Source: Kineococcus mangrovi
Lineage (GTDB): Bacteria > Actinomycetota > Actinomycetes > Actinomycetales > Kineococcaceae
Direction: 5' to 3'
Assembly (NCBI RefSeq): GCF_041320705.1
Contig: NZ_JBGGTQ010000001.1
Coordinates: forward strand, 248,001 to 312,000
DNA length: 64,000 nucleotides
The notes beneath the pieces were generated by a model that made no database searches, was not told the origin of the DNA, and worked only from the letters and a program-made list of their open reading frames with translations. Each line of letters opens with the position of its first letter. Position 1 is the stretch's first letter. The position numbers and the translations under genes are program-made. Of the stretch, positions 41,962-49,705 are shown one piece after another.

Positions 41962-42885
41962 GTGTCCCGTCCCAGCGACGTCTCCCCCGACGACCTGCGC
42001 CGCACGCTCGGCGCCGGCCTGCTGTCCTTCCCCGTGACGCACACGCACCCGGACCTGTCCCTCGACGAGGACGGGTACCGCGAGCACGTCGCCCACCTGT
42101 CGGGGTTCGGGGCCAGCGGGTTGTTCGCCGCGGGCGGGACCGGGGAGTTCCCGGCGCTGACCCAGGCCGAGGTGTTCACCGTCGTCCGCGCCACGGTCGA
42201 GGCCAACGCCGGGCGCAGCCCCGTCGTCGGCCCCGTCGGGTACGGGACGGCGACCGCCGCGGCGATGGCGCGGGAGGTCGAGGCCGCGGGCGCGGACGGC
42301 GTCTTCGTGCTGCCGCCGTACCTCAACGAGGTGACCCAGGAGGGGCTCTACCAGCACGTCGCCGCCGTCTGCCGGGCCACCCGGCTCGGGGTGGTCGTCT
42401 ACCACCGCGCGAACGCCCGGTTCACCGCCCGCACGGTCGACCGCCTCGTCGCCGAGTTCGACAACCTCGTGGGGTTCAAGGACGGCATCTGCGACATCGA
42501 CCTGCTCGCGACGCTGAACGCCCGCCACGGCGAGCGCCTGCTGCTCGTGGGCGGACTGCCGACGGCCGAGACGTACGCGCTGCCCTACCTCGACCTCGGT
42601 GCGACGACGTACTCCAGCGCCATCTTCAACTTCGCACCACGCTGGGCGCGCGAGTTCTACGACCGGGTGCGCGCGGGCGACCGCACAGGAGTGCAGGTGC
42701 GACTGAGCGAGTTCGTCCTGCCCTACCTGCAGATCCGCGACCGCAGCGCAGGCTACGCCGTCTCGATCGTCAAGGCCGGGATGACGGCCGCGGGCCGCAG
42801 CGCCGGCTCGGTCCGGCCCCCGCTGACCGACCTCACCGACACCGAGCTGGCCGAACTCACCCCGCTCGTCCAGAAGGTCCTCTGA
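41962..42885 (+). CDS. kdgD: 5-dehydro-4-deoxyglucarate dehydratase
   Basis: 307 residues, DHDPS/NAL aldolase-like TIM barrel. It dehydrates and decarboxylates 5-dehydro-4-deoxyglucarate to 2,5-dioxopentanoate. Features are GLLSFPVTHTH, the AAGGTGEFPALTQAE phosphate-loop equivalent, the catalytic Tyr region VVVYHRANARFT and the Schiff-base Lys in NLVGFKDGICD. GTG 41962 is 5 bases after GAGGAG. It lies between two glucarate-dehydratase-type genes, and gudD follows after 3 bases. Confidence 0.93.
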   Translation: MSRPSDVSPDDLRRTLGAGLLSFPVTHTHPDLSLDEDGYREHVAHLSGFGASGLFAAGGTGEFPALTQAEVFTVVRATVEANAGRSPVVGPVGYGTATAAAMAREVEAAGADGVFVLPPYLNEVTQEGLYQHVAAVCRATRLGVVVYHRANARFTARTVDRLVAEFDNLVGFKDGICDIDLLATLNARHGERLLLVGGLPTAETYALPYLDLGATTYSSAIFNFAPRWAREFYDRVRAGDRTGVQVRLSEFVLPYLQIRDRSAGYAVSIVKAGMTAAGRSAGSVRPPLTDLTDTELAELTPLVQKVL

Positions 42886-42888
42886 CCC

Positions 42889-44235
42889 GTGGCTCCCCGC
42901 GTCGCCGGTCTGCGCGTCGTGCCCGTGGCCGGCCACGACTCGATGCTCTTGAACCTCTCCGGCGCCCACGCACCGTTCTTCACCCGCAACGTCGTCGTGC
43001 TCACCGACACCGACGGCCGCACGGGGGTCGGCGAGGTCCCCGGCGGTGAACCCGTCCGGGTCACGCTCGAGGCGGCCGGTGACCTGGTGCGCGGCAGGTC
43101 GGTCGCCGACCACCGGAACGTGCTGCGCGCGGTCGGGCGGGAGTTCGCCGGCCGCGACGTCGCCGGCCGCGGTCTGCAGACGTTCGACCTGCGCACGACC
43201 GTCCACGTCGTCACCGCGCTGGAGTCGGCGCTGCTGGACCTGCTCGGGCAGTTCCTCGGGCTGCCCGTGGCCGACCTGCTCGGGGAGGGCCGGCAGCGCG
43301 ACCGGGTGCAGGCGCTGGGCTACCTGTTCCTCGTCGGTGACCGGAACGCCACCGACCTGCCGTACCGCAGCACGGCTCGGCCCCAGGACGACTGGGAGCG
43401 GCTGCGGGACGAACCGGCCCTCGACGCCGGTGCCGTCGTGGCGCTGGCCGAGGCCGCCCGGGCTCGGTACGGGTTCGCGGACTTCAAGCTCAAGGGCGGG
43501 GTGCTGCCCGGGGAGCAGGAGGCGGGGATCGTCACCGCCCTGGCCCGGCGGTTCCCGGACGCGCGGATCACGCTGGACCCCAACGGCGCCTGGTCGTTCA
43601 GCGAGGCGGTCGCGATCGGCCGGGAACTGCGCGACGTGCTCGCCTACGCCGAGGACCCGTGCGGCGCCGAGGGCGGGTACTCCGGCCGGGAGACGATGGC
43701 CGAGTTCCGACGGGCGACGGGACTGCCGACGGCGACGAACATGGTCGCCACCGACTGGCGGCAGCTCGCGCACGCGGTGCAGGCGCACGCCGTGGACATC
43801 CCGCTGGCCGACCCGCACTTCTGGACGATGGCGGGGTCGGTGCGCGTCGCGCAGCTGTGCGAGGCGTGGGGGCTGACGTGGGGGTCGCACTCCAACAACC
43901 ACTTCGACGTCTCCCTCGCGATGACGACCCACGTCGCCGCGGCGGCCCCCGGGGACGTGACGGCGATCGACACGCACTGGATCTGGCAGGACGGGCAGCG
44001 GCTCACGCGGGAACCACTGCGGATCCGTGACGGGTTCCTCGACGTGCCGACCACCCCGGGTCTGGGCGTCGAACTGGACGAGGACCGGCTCGCGGAGGCG
44101 CACGAGCTGTACCTGGCGCACGGTCTCGGCGCCCGCGACGACGCGGCGGCCATGCGGTTCCTCGTGCCGGGCTGGACGTTCGACCCGAAGCGGCCCGCGC
44201 TGGACCGGCCGGGGACTCACCGGGTCCCGTCGTAG
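42889..44235 (+). CDS. gudD: Glucarate dehydratase
   Basis: 448 residues, strikingly similar to E. coli GudD throughout: [10 protein letters not shown]-like start, [82 protein letters not shown] and [10 protein letters not shown]. All metal and acid/base residues are present. It converts D-glucarate to 5-dehydro-4-deoxyglucarate, the KdgD substrate. The GTG start is 3 bases after the kdgD stop. Its TAG stop overlaps a TAGGGT -10-like hexamer for the next gene. Confidence 0.96.
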   Translation: MAPRVAGLRVVPVAGHDSMLLNLSGAHAPFFTRNVVVLTDTDGRTGVGEVPGGEPVRVTLEAAGDLVRGRSVADHRNVLRAVGREFAGRDVAGRGLQTFDLRTTVHVVTALESALLDLLGQFLGLPVADLLGEGRQRDRVQALGYLFLVGDRNATDLPYRSTARPQDDWERLRDEPALDAGAVVALAEAARARYGFADFKLKGGVLPGEQEAGIVTALARRFPDARITLDPNGAWSFSEAVAIGRELRDVLAYAEDPCGAEGGYSGRETMAEFRRATGLPTATNMVATDWRQLAHAVQAHAVDIPLADPHFWTMAGSVRVAQLCEAWGLTWGSHSNNHFDVSLAMTTHVAAAAPGDVTAIDTHWIWQDGQRLTREPLRIRDGFLDVPTTPGLGVELDEDRLAEAHELYLAHGLGARDDAAAMRFLVPGWTFDPKRPALDRPGTHRVPS

Positions 44236-44245
44236 GGTCGGCGGC

Positions 44246-45019
44246 GTGACCTCGCCCACCTGGGACCCGGCGCAGTACGCCCGGTTCTCCTCCCCCCGGT
44301 CTCGCCCCTTCCACGACCTCGTGGCGGCGATCGGGGCGACCGCCCCGCGCACCGTCGTCGACGTCGGCTGCGGGCCGGGGAACCTCACGGTGCAGCTGGC
44401 TCGGCGCTGGCCGGGTGCGAGCGTGCGCGGCCTCGACTCCTCCGCGGAGATGGTGGCGGCAGCCCCGGCCGACGCCGGGGTGGGTTTCACCGTGGCGAAC
44501 GCCGAGGAGTTCGACGCCACCGGGGTCGACGTCGTCGTGTCCAACGCGGTGCTGCAGTGGATCCCGACCCACCGGGACCTGCTGCGGCGGTGGGCCTCCC
44601 AGCTCTCCCCCGGCGCCTGGATGGCGTTCGGGGTGCCCGCGAACTTCGACGCCCCCTCGCACGTCCTCATGCGGGAACTGGCGGCCTCCCCGCCGTGGCG
44701 GCACCGCCTCGCGGGCGTCCTGCGCGGGACGGAGTCGGTCGCCGACCCCGGTGAGTACCTCGACCTGCTCGCGGGCGCCGGACTGCTGGCCGACGTGTGG
44801 CAGACGGAATACCTGCACGTGCTGACCGGTGCGGACCCGGTGCTGGAGTGGGTGCGCGGCACGGGGTTGCGGCCGGTGCTGCAAGCCCTCGACCCGGCGA
44901 GCGCCGCGGAGTTCGAGCGCGAGTACGCGGCGCTGCTGCGACAGGCGTACCCGGCGCGGGACTACGGCACGCCGTTCCCGTTCCGGCGGACGTTCGCGGT
45001 CTCGACGCTGCCCGGCTGA
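44246..45019 (+). CDS. tam: Trans-aconitate 2-methyltransferase
   Basis: 257 residues. SAM-dependent class I methyltransferase: WDPAQYARFSSPRSRPFHDL start, glycine loop VVDVGCGPGNLTVQL, acidic residue in VRGLDSSAEM, and LQWIPTHRDLLRRW. The Tam-type FGVPANFDAPSHVLMRE and C-terminal DYGTPFPFRRTFAV are visible. It methylates trans-aconitate, an inhibitor of aconitase. GTG 44246 is 7 bases after TAGGGT, which covers the gudD stop. The 3' end overlaps the convergent LysR gene by 58 bases. Confidence 0.88.
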   Translation: MTSPTWDPAQYARFSSPRSRPFHDLVAAIGATAPRTVVDVGCGPGNLTVQLARRWPGASVRGLDSSAEMVAAAPADAGVGFTVANAEEFDATGVDVVVSNAVLQWIPTHRDLLRRWASQLSPGAWMAFGVPANFDAPSHVLMRELAASPPWRHRLAGVLRGTESVADPGEYLDLLAGAGLLADVWQTEYLHVLTGADPVLEWVRGTGLRPVLQALDPASAAEFEREYAALLRQAYPARDYGTPFPFRRTFAVSTLPG

Positions 45020-45891
45020 CCTGCGGGATCGAGTTCCAGCAGTTCCAGCAGGTGCGGGGCCGGGGAGCTGCCCGCCGACGTCACGACGGACACCACCCAC
45101 TGCGGGGCGTCGGCCGGCATCGCGAGGACGCTCAGCCGGGCCGCCTCGGGTTTGGCGGCGACGTGCCGGGGGACGATCGCGGTCCCCAGCCCCCGGTTCA
45201 CGAGGTCGAGGAGGGCGTGCACGTCCCCGACGGAGAACCGCACGCGCCGGTGCACCCCGCGGGCGGCGCACGCCGCGTCGGTCAGCGGCCGCACCCCCCA
45301 GGAGGCGACGAAGTCGATGAACGGCGAGGCCGGCAGGTCCGACCAGTCGACGGCGGCGCGGCCGGCGAGGGGGTGGTCCGGCGGCACGAGCAGGACGAGG
45401 GGTTCACGGCCCAGTTCCGTCGCCGCGAGCACGCCGAGGTGCTCGGTGGTGGCGACGAAGGCGAGGTCGAGCTCGCCGTCGCGGACGCGACCGACGAGGT
45501 CGTGCGAGCCGGCCTGCTCGAAGTGGACCTCGACCTGCGGGAACCGGCGGTGGAACCGCTCCAGCAGCGTCGAGACGTCCACGACGCCGAGGCACTGCTC
45601 GGACCCCACCCGCAACGTGCCGGACAACCGGTGGGTGGCCTGGACGACGGCGTCGCGGGCCGCCGTCGCCTGGGCGATCATGCTGCGCGCGAAGGGCAGC
45701 AGCGCCTGCCCCGCGTCGGTGGGCTGGACCGAGCGCGGGCTGCGCTCGAACAGCGCCGTGCCCAGCTCGTCCTCGAGGGTGCGGATCGCCGCGGACAGCC
45801 CCGACTGCGAGACACCGCTGAGGGCGGCGGCGCGGGTGAACTGCCGCTCGTCGGCCAGCGCCACGACGTACTGCATCTGCCGGAGGTCCAT
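44962..45891 (-). CDS. LysR-family transcriptional regulator
   Basis: 309 residues. N-terminal winged HTH (MQYVVALADERQFTRAAALSGVSQSGLSAAIRTLEDELGTALFERS) and a LysR substrate-binding domain from about residue 90. ATG 45891 follows TAGCAT by 6 bases, suggesting a leaderless mRNA. A CTCAT-N7-ATGAG repeat sits just upstream in the 74-base gap shared with the divergent aldo/keto reductase, the likely target. It could also act on the glucarate genes. The 3' end overlaps tam. Confidence 0.92.
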   Translation of the reverse strand: MDLRQMQYVVALADERQFTRAAALSGVSQSGLSAAIRTLEDELGTALFERSPRSVQPTDAGQALLPFARSMIAQATAARDAVVQATHRLSGTLRVGSEQCLGVVDVSTLLERFHRRFPQVEVHFEQAGSHDLVGRVRDGELDLAFVATTEHLGVLAATELGREPLVLLVPPDHPLAGRAAVDWSDLPASPFIDFVASWGVRPLTDAACAARGVHRRVRFSVGDVHALLDLVNRGLGTAIVPRHVAAKPEAARLSVLAMPADAPQWVVSVVTSAGSSPAPHLLELLELDPAGQPGSVETANVRRNGNGVP

Positions 45892-45897
45892 GCAGAA

Positions 45898-45959
45898 ATG
45901 CTACTCATGGATCGGATGAGCCTCAGTTGTTGGACTTGTGGGACGGGCGTTCCTAGGCT
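45898..45959. promoter_or_regulatory. Divergent LysR/AKR promoter with LysR-type operator
   Basis: TAGCAT (45898-45903, minus) is the -10 for lysR. An inverted repeat CTCAT-N7-ATGAG (45904-45920) fits a T-N11-A LysR box. On the plus strand TTGGAC (45930-45935), an 18-base spacer and TAGGCT (45954-45959) form a good promoter 6 bases before the reductase GTG. Confidence 0.6.
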
Positions 45960-45965
45960 CGCCGC

Positions 45966-46862
45966 GTGAAGCAGCGCAGCCTCGGGCGTCCCGGCGCCCC
46001 CACCACCCGACAGGTCTCCGCCATCGGCCTCGGCGCCATGCCGCTGAGCATCGAGGGCCGCCCCGACACCGACCGCGCGATCGCCACCGTGCACGCCGCC
46101 CTCGACGCCGGCGTCACCCTCATCGACACGGCCGACGCCTACCACCGCGACGCGAACGAGGTCGGCCACAACGAGGAGCTCATCGCCCGCGCCCTGCGCG
46201 AGCACGGCTCCTCGACCGACGACGTCGTCGTCGCCACCAAGGGCGGGCACCTGCGCCCCGGCGACGGGTCCTGGACGAAGAACGGCGACCCCGCCTACCT
46301 CAAGGACGCCGCGAAGGCGTCCGCACGCCGCCTCGGCGTGGAGGCCATCGGCCTCTACCAGTTCCACCGCCCCGATCCGGACGTCCCGTACGCCGACTCC
46401 GTCGGCGCACTGGCCGAGCTGCTCGACGAGGGCGTCATCGTCCGCGCCGGCATCTCCAACGCCGACGTCGACCAGATCGAGGAGGCCGACCGCGTCCTCG
46501 GCGGCCGCCTCGTCTCGGTGCAGAACCAGTTCTCCCCCGCGTTCCGCAGCAGCCTGGGCGAGCTCGAGCACTGCGCCTCGCGCGGCATCTCGTTCCTGCC
46601 CTGGTCTCCGCTGGGCGGCATCTCCAACGCGGCCGAGCTCGGCAGCCGGCACGCGGTGTTCGCCGAGGTCGCGCAGGCCCACGGCGTCAGCCCGCAGCAG
46701 GTGACGCTGGCCTGGGAACTCTCCCTCGCCGACGTCGTGCTGCCCATCCCGGGTTCCTCGCGGCCCGCGAGCACCACCGACTCCCTCGCCGCCGCGGACC
46801 TGGAACTGTCCGCCGACGAGATCGCCCGCCTGTCCGCCGCGACCACCGGAGACGCCGCGTGA
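45966..46862 (+). CDS. Aldo/keto reductase
   Basis: 298 residues, NADPH-type AKR barrel. The catalytic tetrad is visible as Asp and Tyr in LIDTADAYHRD, Lys in VVATKGGHL and His in LYQFHRPDP. Cofactor-binding PIPGSSRPAST is near the C-terminus. GTG 45966 is leaderless, 6 bases after TAGGCT. It is divergent from a LysR regulator and overlaps the next reductase by 4 bases. The substrate is unknown. Confidence 0.92.
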   Translation: MKQRSLGRPGAPTTRQVSAIGLGAMPLSIEGRPDTDRAIATVHAALDAGVTLIDTADAYHRDANEVGHNEELIARALREHGSSTDDVVVATKGGHLRPGDGSWTKNGDPAYLKDAAKASARRLGVEAIGLYQFHRPDPDVPYADSVGALAELLDEGVIVRAGISNADVDQIEEADRVLGGRLVSVQNQFSPAFRSSLGELEHCASRGISFLPWSPLGGISNAAELGSRHAVFAEVAQAHGVSPQQVTLAWELSLADVVLPIPGSSRPASTTDSLAAADLELSADEIARLSAATTGDAA

Positions 46863-47791
46863 AGACCTTCGCCCTCGGCACCTCCGACCTGCAGGTGCCC
46901 AACGTCGTCCTCGGCCTCATGCGCATCGCGGAGATGCCCGACGAGGACATCCGCTCCCTCGTGGCCGCCGGCCGCGAGGTGGGCATCACGATGCTCGACC
47001 ACGCCGACGTCTACGGCGGCTCGATGCACCGCTGCGAGGAACGCTTCGCGCAGGCCGTGCAGCTCAGCTCCTCCGAGCGCGAGCAGACGATCATCCAGTC
47101 CAAGGCCGGGATCGTCCCCGACGGCCCGTACTTCGACTTCTCCCACGAGCACATCGTCGCCTCGGTGGCCGGCTCGCTGCGCGCGTTGGGCACGGACTAC
47201 CTCGACGTGCTGCTCCTGCACCGGCCCGACGCCCTCGTCGAACCCGAGGAGGTCGCCCAGGCGTTCGACGAGCTCCACGCCGCGGGCAAGGTCCGGCACT
47301 TCGGGGTCTCCAACCAGACCCCGGGCCAGATCGAGCTGCTGCGCAAGCACGTCCGCCAGCCGCTCGTGGCCAACCAGCTGCAGCTGTCCATCACGCACGC
47401 CCCGCTCGTCGCGCAGGGCGTGGCGGCGAACATGCAGGGCCTGGACCAGTCGATCTCCCGGGACTACGGGACGCTGGACTACTGCCGCCTGAACGACATC
47501 ACCGTGCAGGCGTGGTCGCCGTTCCAGGCCGGGTTCTTCGACGGGGTGTTCCTCGACGACGACCGCTACCCCGAGCTGAACGTCGTGCTGGACCGCCTCG
47601 CGGCGCAGTACGACGTCCCCAAGCTCGCGATCGCGACGGCGTGGATCACCCGGCACCCGGCGAACGTCCAGGTCGTGCTCGGCACCACGAACCCCGAGCG
47701 CGTCCGGGCCGCGGCCCAGGGGTCCGAGCTGCCCCTGACCCGCGCGGAGTGGTACGAGCTGTACCGCGCCGCGGGCTACACGGTCCCGTAA
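46859..47791 (+). CDS. Aldo/keto reductase, YdhF-like
   Basis: 310 residues. AKR barrel with FALGTSDLQVPNVVLGLMRI start, Asp/Tyr in MLDHADVYGG, Lys in IIQSKAGIV and His in LLLHRPDA. VQAWSPFQAGFFDG and VVLGTTNPERVR are typical of the YdhF/YcsN branch. GTG 46859 overlaps the preceding stop (GTGA), so translation is coupled. Substrate unknown. Confidence 0.9.
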   Translation: MKTFALGTSDLQVPNVVLGLMRIAEMPDEDIRSLVAAGREVGITMLDHADVYGGSMHRCEERFAQAVQLSSSEREQTIIQSKAGIVPDGPYFDFSHEHIVASVAGSLRALGTDYLDVLLLHRPDALVEPEEVAQAFDELHAAGKVRHFGVSNQTPGQIELLRKHVRQPLVANQLQLSITHAPLVAQGVAANMQGLDQSISRDYGTLDYCRLNDITVQAWSPFQAGFFDGVFLDDDRYPELNVVLDRLAAQYDVPKLAIATAWITRHPANVQVVLGTTNPERVRAAAQGSELPLTRAEWYELYRAAGYTVP

Positions 47792-47856
47792 CCACCTCAG
47801 CACCCGGCCCGCCGCCCCCGGGGGCGGCGGGCCCCCGACCACCCCGAGGAGACACC

Positions 47857-48837
47857 GTGCACCACACCCACCTGGGTTCGACCGGTCTGACCGTGAGCCG
47901 GATCGTCCTCGGCTGCATGAGCTTCGGCGACGGCAACGAGAAGCAGACCTGGACCCTGGACGCCGAGGCGGCCGAGCCGATCTTCCGCGAGGCCGTCGAG
48001 CTGGGCATCACGTTCTGGGACACCGCCAACGTCTACGGCCGCGGCAGTTCCGAACGCGTCACCGGCGAGGCGATCAGGAAGTACACCCGCCGCGAGGACG
48101 TCGTCCTGGCGACCAAGCTGTTCGGGGAGATGGGCCCCGGTCCCGGGCAGTCCGGCCTCTCCCGGCGCGCGGTCCTGGAGCAGGTCGACGCGTCCCTGCA
48201 GCGCCTGGGCACCGACTGGATCGACCTCTACCAGATCCACCGCTTCGACCCCGCCACGCCGGTCGAGGAGACGATGGAGGCCCTGCACGACGTGGTGAAG
48301 GCGGGCAAGGTCCGCTACCTCGGCGCCTCCAGCATGTGGGCCTGGCAGTTCGCGAAGCTGCAGAGCGCCGCCGACCTGGGGGGCTGGACCCGCTTCGTGT
48401 CGATGCAGAACCAGTACAGCCTCGCCCAGCGCGAGGAGGAGCGGGAGATGTTCCCGCTCCTGGCCGACCAGGGCGTCGGCTCGATCCCCTGGGGCCCGTT
48501 GCAGGCCGGGAAGATGGCCCGGCCGTGGAGCGAGCAGGGCACGGCGCGCGCCGGGGACGAGCCGGAGACCGACCCCAAGGGCAACCCCGTCCGCCTCGAC
48601 AGCGACAAGGGCATCGTCGACGCCATCGAGCGGATCGCGGGTGAGCGGGGCGTGTCGATGGCGCAGGTCGCCCTGGCCTGGGTGCTGCGCAACCCCGTCG
48701 TCGACGCCCCCATCGTCGGGGCGACGAAGGTGCACCACCTGCGCGACGCCGTCGCGGCCCTCGACGTCGAGCTGACCGACGAGGAGGTCGCGGCGCTGGA
48801 GGAGCACTACGTGTCGCGGCAGCCCACGTTCTTCTGA
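47857..48837 (+). CDS. Aldo/keto reductase, Kvbeta/YajO-like
   Basis: 326 residues. HHTHLGSTGLTVSRIVLGCMSFG start, Asp/Tyr in FWDTANVYGRGSSE, Lys in VVLATKLFG, His in LYQIHRFDP, and the cofactor loop PIVGATKVHHLRDAV. It is the third reductase in a row and belongs to a different AKR subfamily from the other two. GTG 47857 has GAGGAGA upstream; the 65-base gap is GC-rich with short inverted repeats. Substrate unknown. Confidence 0.92.
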   Translation: MHHTHLGSTGLTVSRIVLGCMSFGDGNEKQTWTLDAEAAEPIFREAVELGITFWDTANVYGRGSSERVTGEAIRKYTRREDVVLATKLFGEMGPGPGQSGLSRRAVLEQVDASLQRLGTDWIDLYQIHRFDPATPVEETMEALHDVVKAGKVRYLGASSMWAWQFAKLQSAADLGGWTRFVSMQNQYSLAQREEEREMFPLLADQGVGSIPWGPLQAGKMARPWSEQGTARAGDEPETDPKGNPVRLDSDKGIVDAIERIAGERGVSMAQVALAWVLRNPVVDAPIVGATKVHHLRDAVAALDVELTDEEVAALEEHYVSRQPTFF

Positions 48838-48852
48838 CGCCCGCACCGCCGG

Positions 48853-49686
48853 TCACAGGGTCAGCGAACCCCCGACCGGCAGCTGCACCGCGCCGACGAC
48901 CCCCCGGCTCGCCGCCTCGGCGACGAAGCGGCGGCCGGGCTCGACGAACCGGTCGCCCATCGTCCGGCCCAGCGCGACCGGGTGCAGCGTCCCCCAGTGC
49001 ACCGGCACCGACACCCCCGGCCGGACCCGGGCGACCAGCTCGGCGGCCTGCCGGGGGTCCAGGTGGTGCGGGCCCAGGGTGTGGCCCCAGCCCCCGACGG
49101 GCACGAGGGCGACGTCCGGGGCCCGGCCGCCCGCCACCAGCACCTCGTCGGACCGCTCGAACTCGCCGGTGTCGCCGACCGCCCACAGCAGCAAGTCACC
49201 GGGGTCGCGCTCGGGGAACGCGCCCGGGACCCGCACGAGGTGCTGGACGGCGACCGCGTCGAGGGGGGCCCGGCTCAGCCCGCTGCCCGTGCGGTGACCG
49301 GCGTGGTGGGCCGGCAGCGCGGTGACCGCGACCGCGCGCCCGCGCACCGGCAGCTCGCGGGTCTGCCCCACCGCGACCTCGACGACGTGGGTCCCGGGCC
49401 GGCCCAGGCGCCACCGGACCCAGTCCGAGGACCCCGGCGGGGTGACCAGGACGGCGGGGCGCAGGCGGCGCAGCGACGGCAGGTCGAGGTGGTCGTGGTG
49501 CAGGTGCGAGACGAGCGCGAGGTCGCAGCCCGCCCACGCCGACGCCGCCGGGGTCCGCGGCCGCCGGCGCAGGTGCCCCAGCCCCGCTCGCAGCACCGGG
49601 TCGGTCACCACCCGCAACCGCCCCTGCGGGCCCCGCACGTCGACCGTCACCGTCGAGTGCCCCAACCACGTCACGTCGACACCCAC
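48853..49686 (-). CDS. Metallo-beta-lactamase-fold hydrolase (UlaG-like)
   Basis: 277 residues. It opens with VTWLGHSTVTVD and has the metal motif HLHHDHLD, later His in TALPAHHAGHR, Asp in LLWAVGDTGEF, and His in VPVHWGTLHPV. These are the ligands of the UlaG/RomA-like branch, whose substrates range from phosphoesters and lactones to N-acyl phospholipids. GTG 49686 has GGGGAGGAGG upstream. It lies 19 bases after the membrane phosphatase gene and is probably co-transcribed. Confidence 0.88.
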   Translation of the reverse strand: MGVDVTWLGHSTVTVDVRGPQGRLRVVTDPVLRAGLGHLRRRPRTPAASAWAGCDLALVSHLHHDHLDLPSLRRLRPAVLVTPPGSSDWVRWRLGRPGTHVVEVAVGQTRELPVRGRAVAVTALPAHHAGHRTGSGLSRAPLDAVAVQHLVRVPGAFPERDPGDLLLWAVGDTGEFERSDEVLVAGGRAPDVALVPVGGWGHTLGPHHLDPRQAAELVARVRPGVSVPVHWGTLHPVALGRTMGDRFVEPGRRFVAEAASRGVVGAVQLPVGGSLTL

Positions 49687-49705
49687 CGGCGCCTCCTCCC
49701 CGCTC

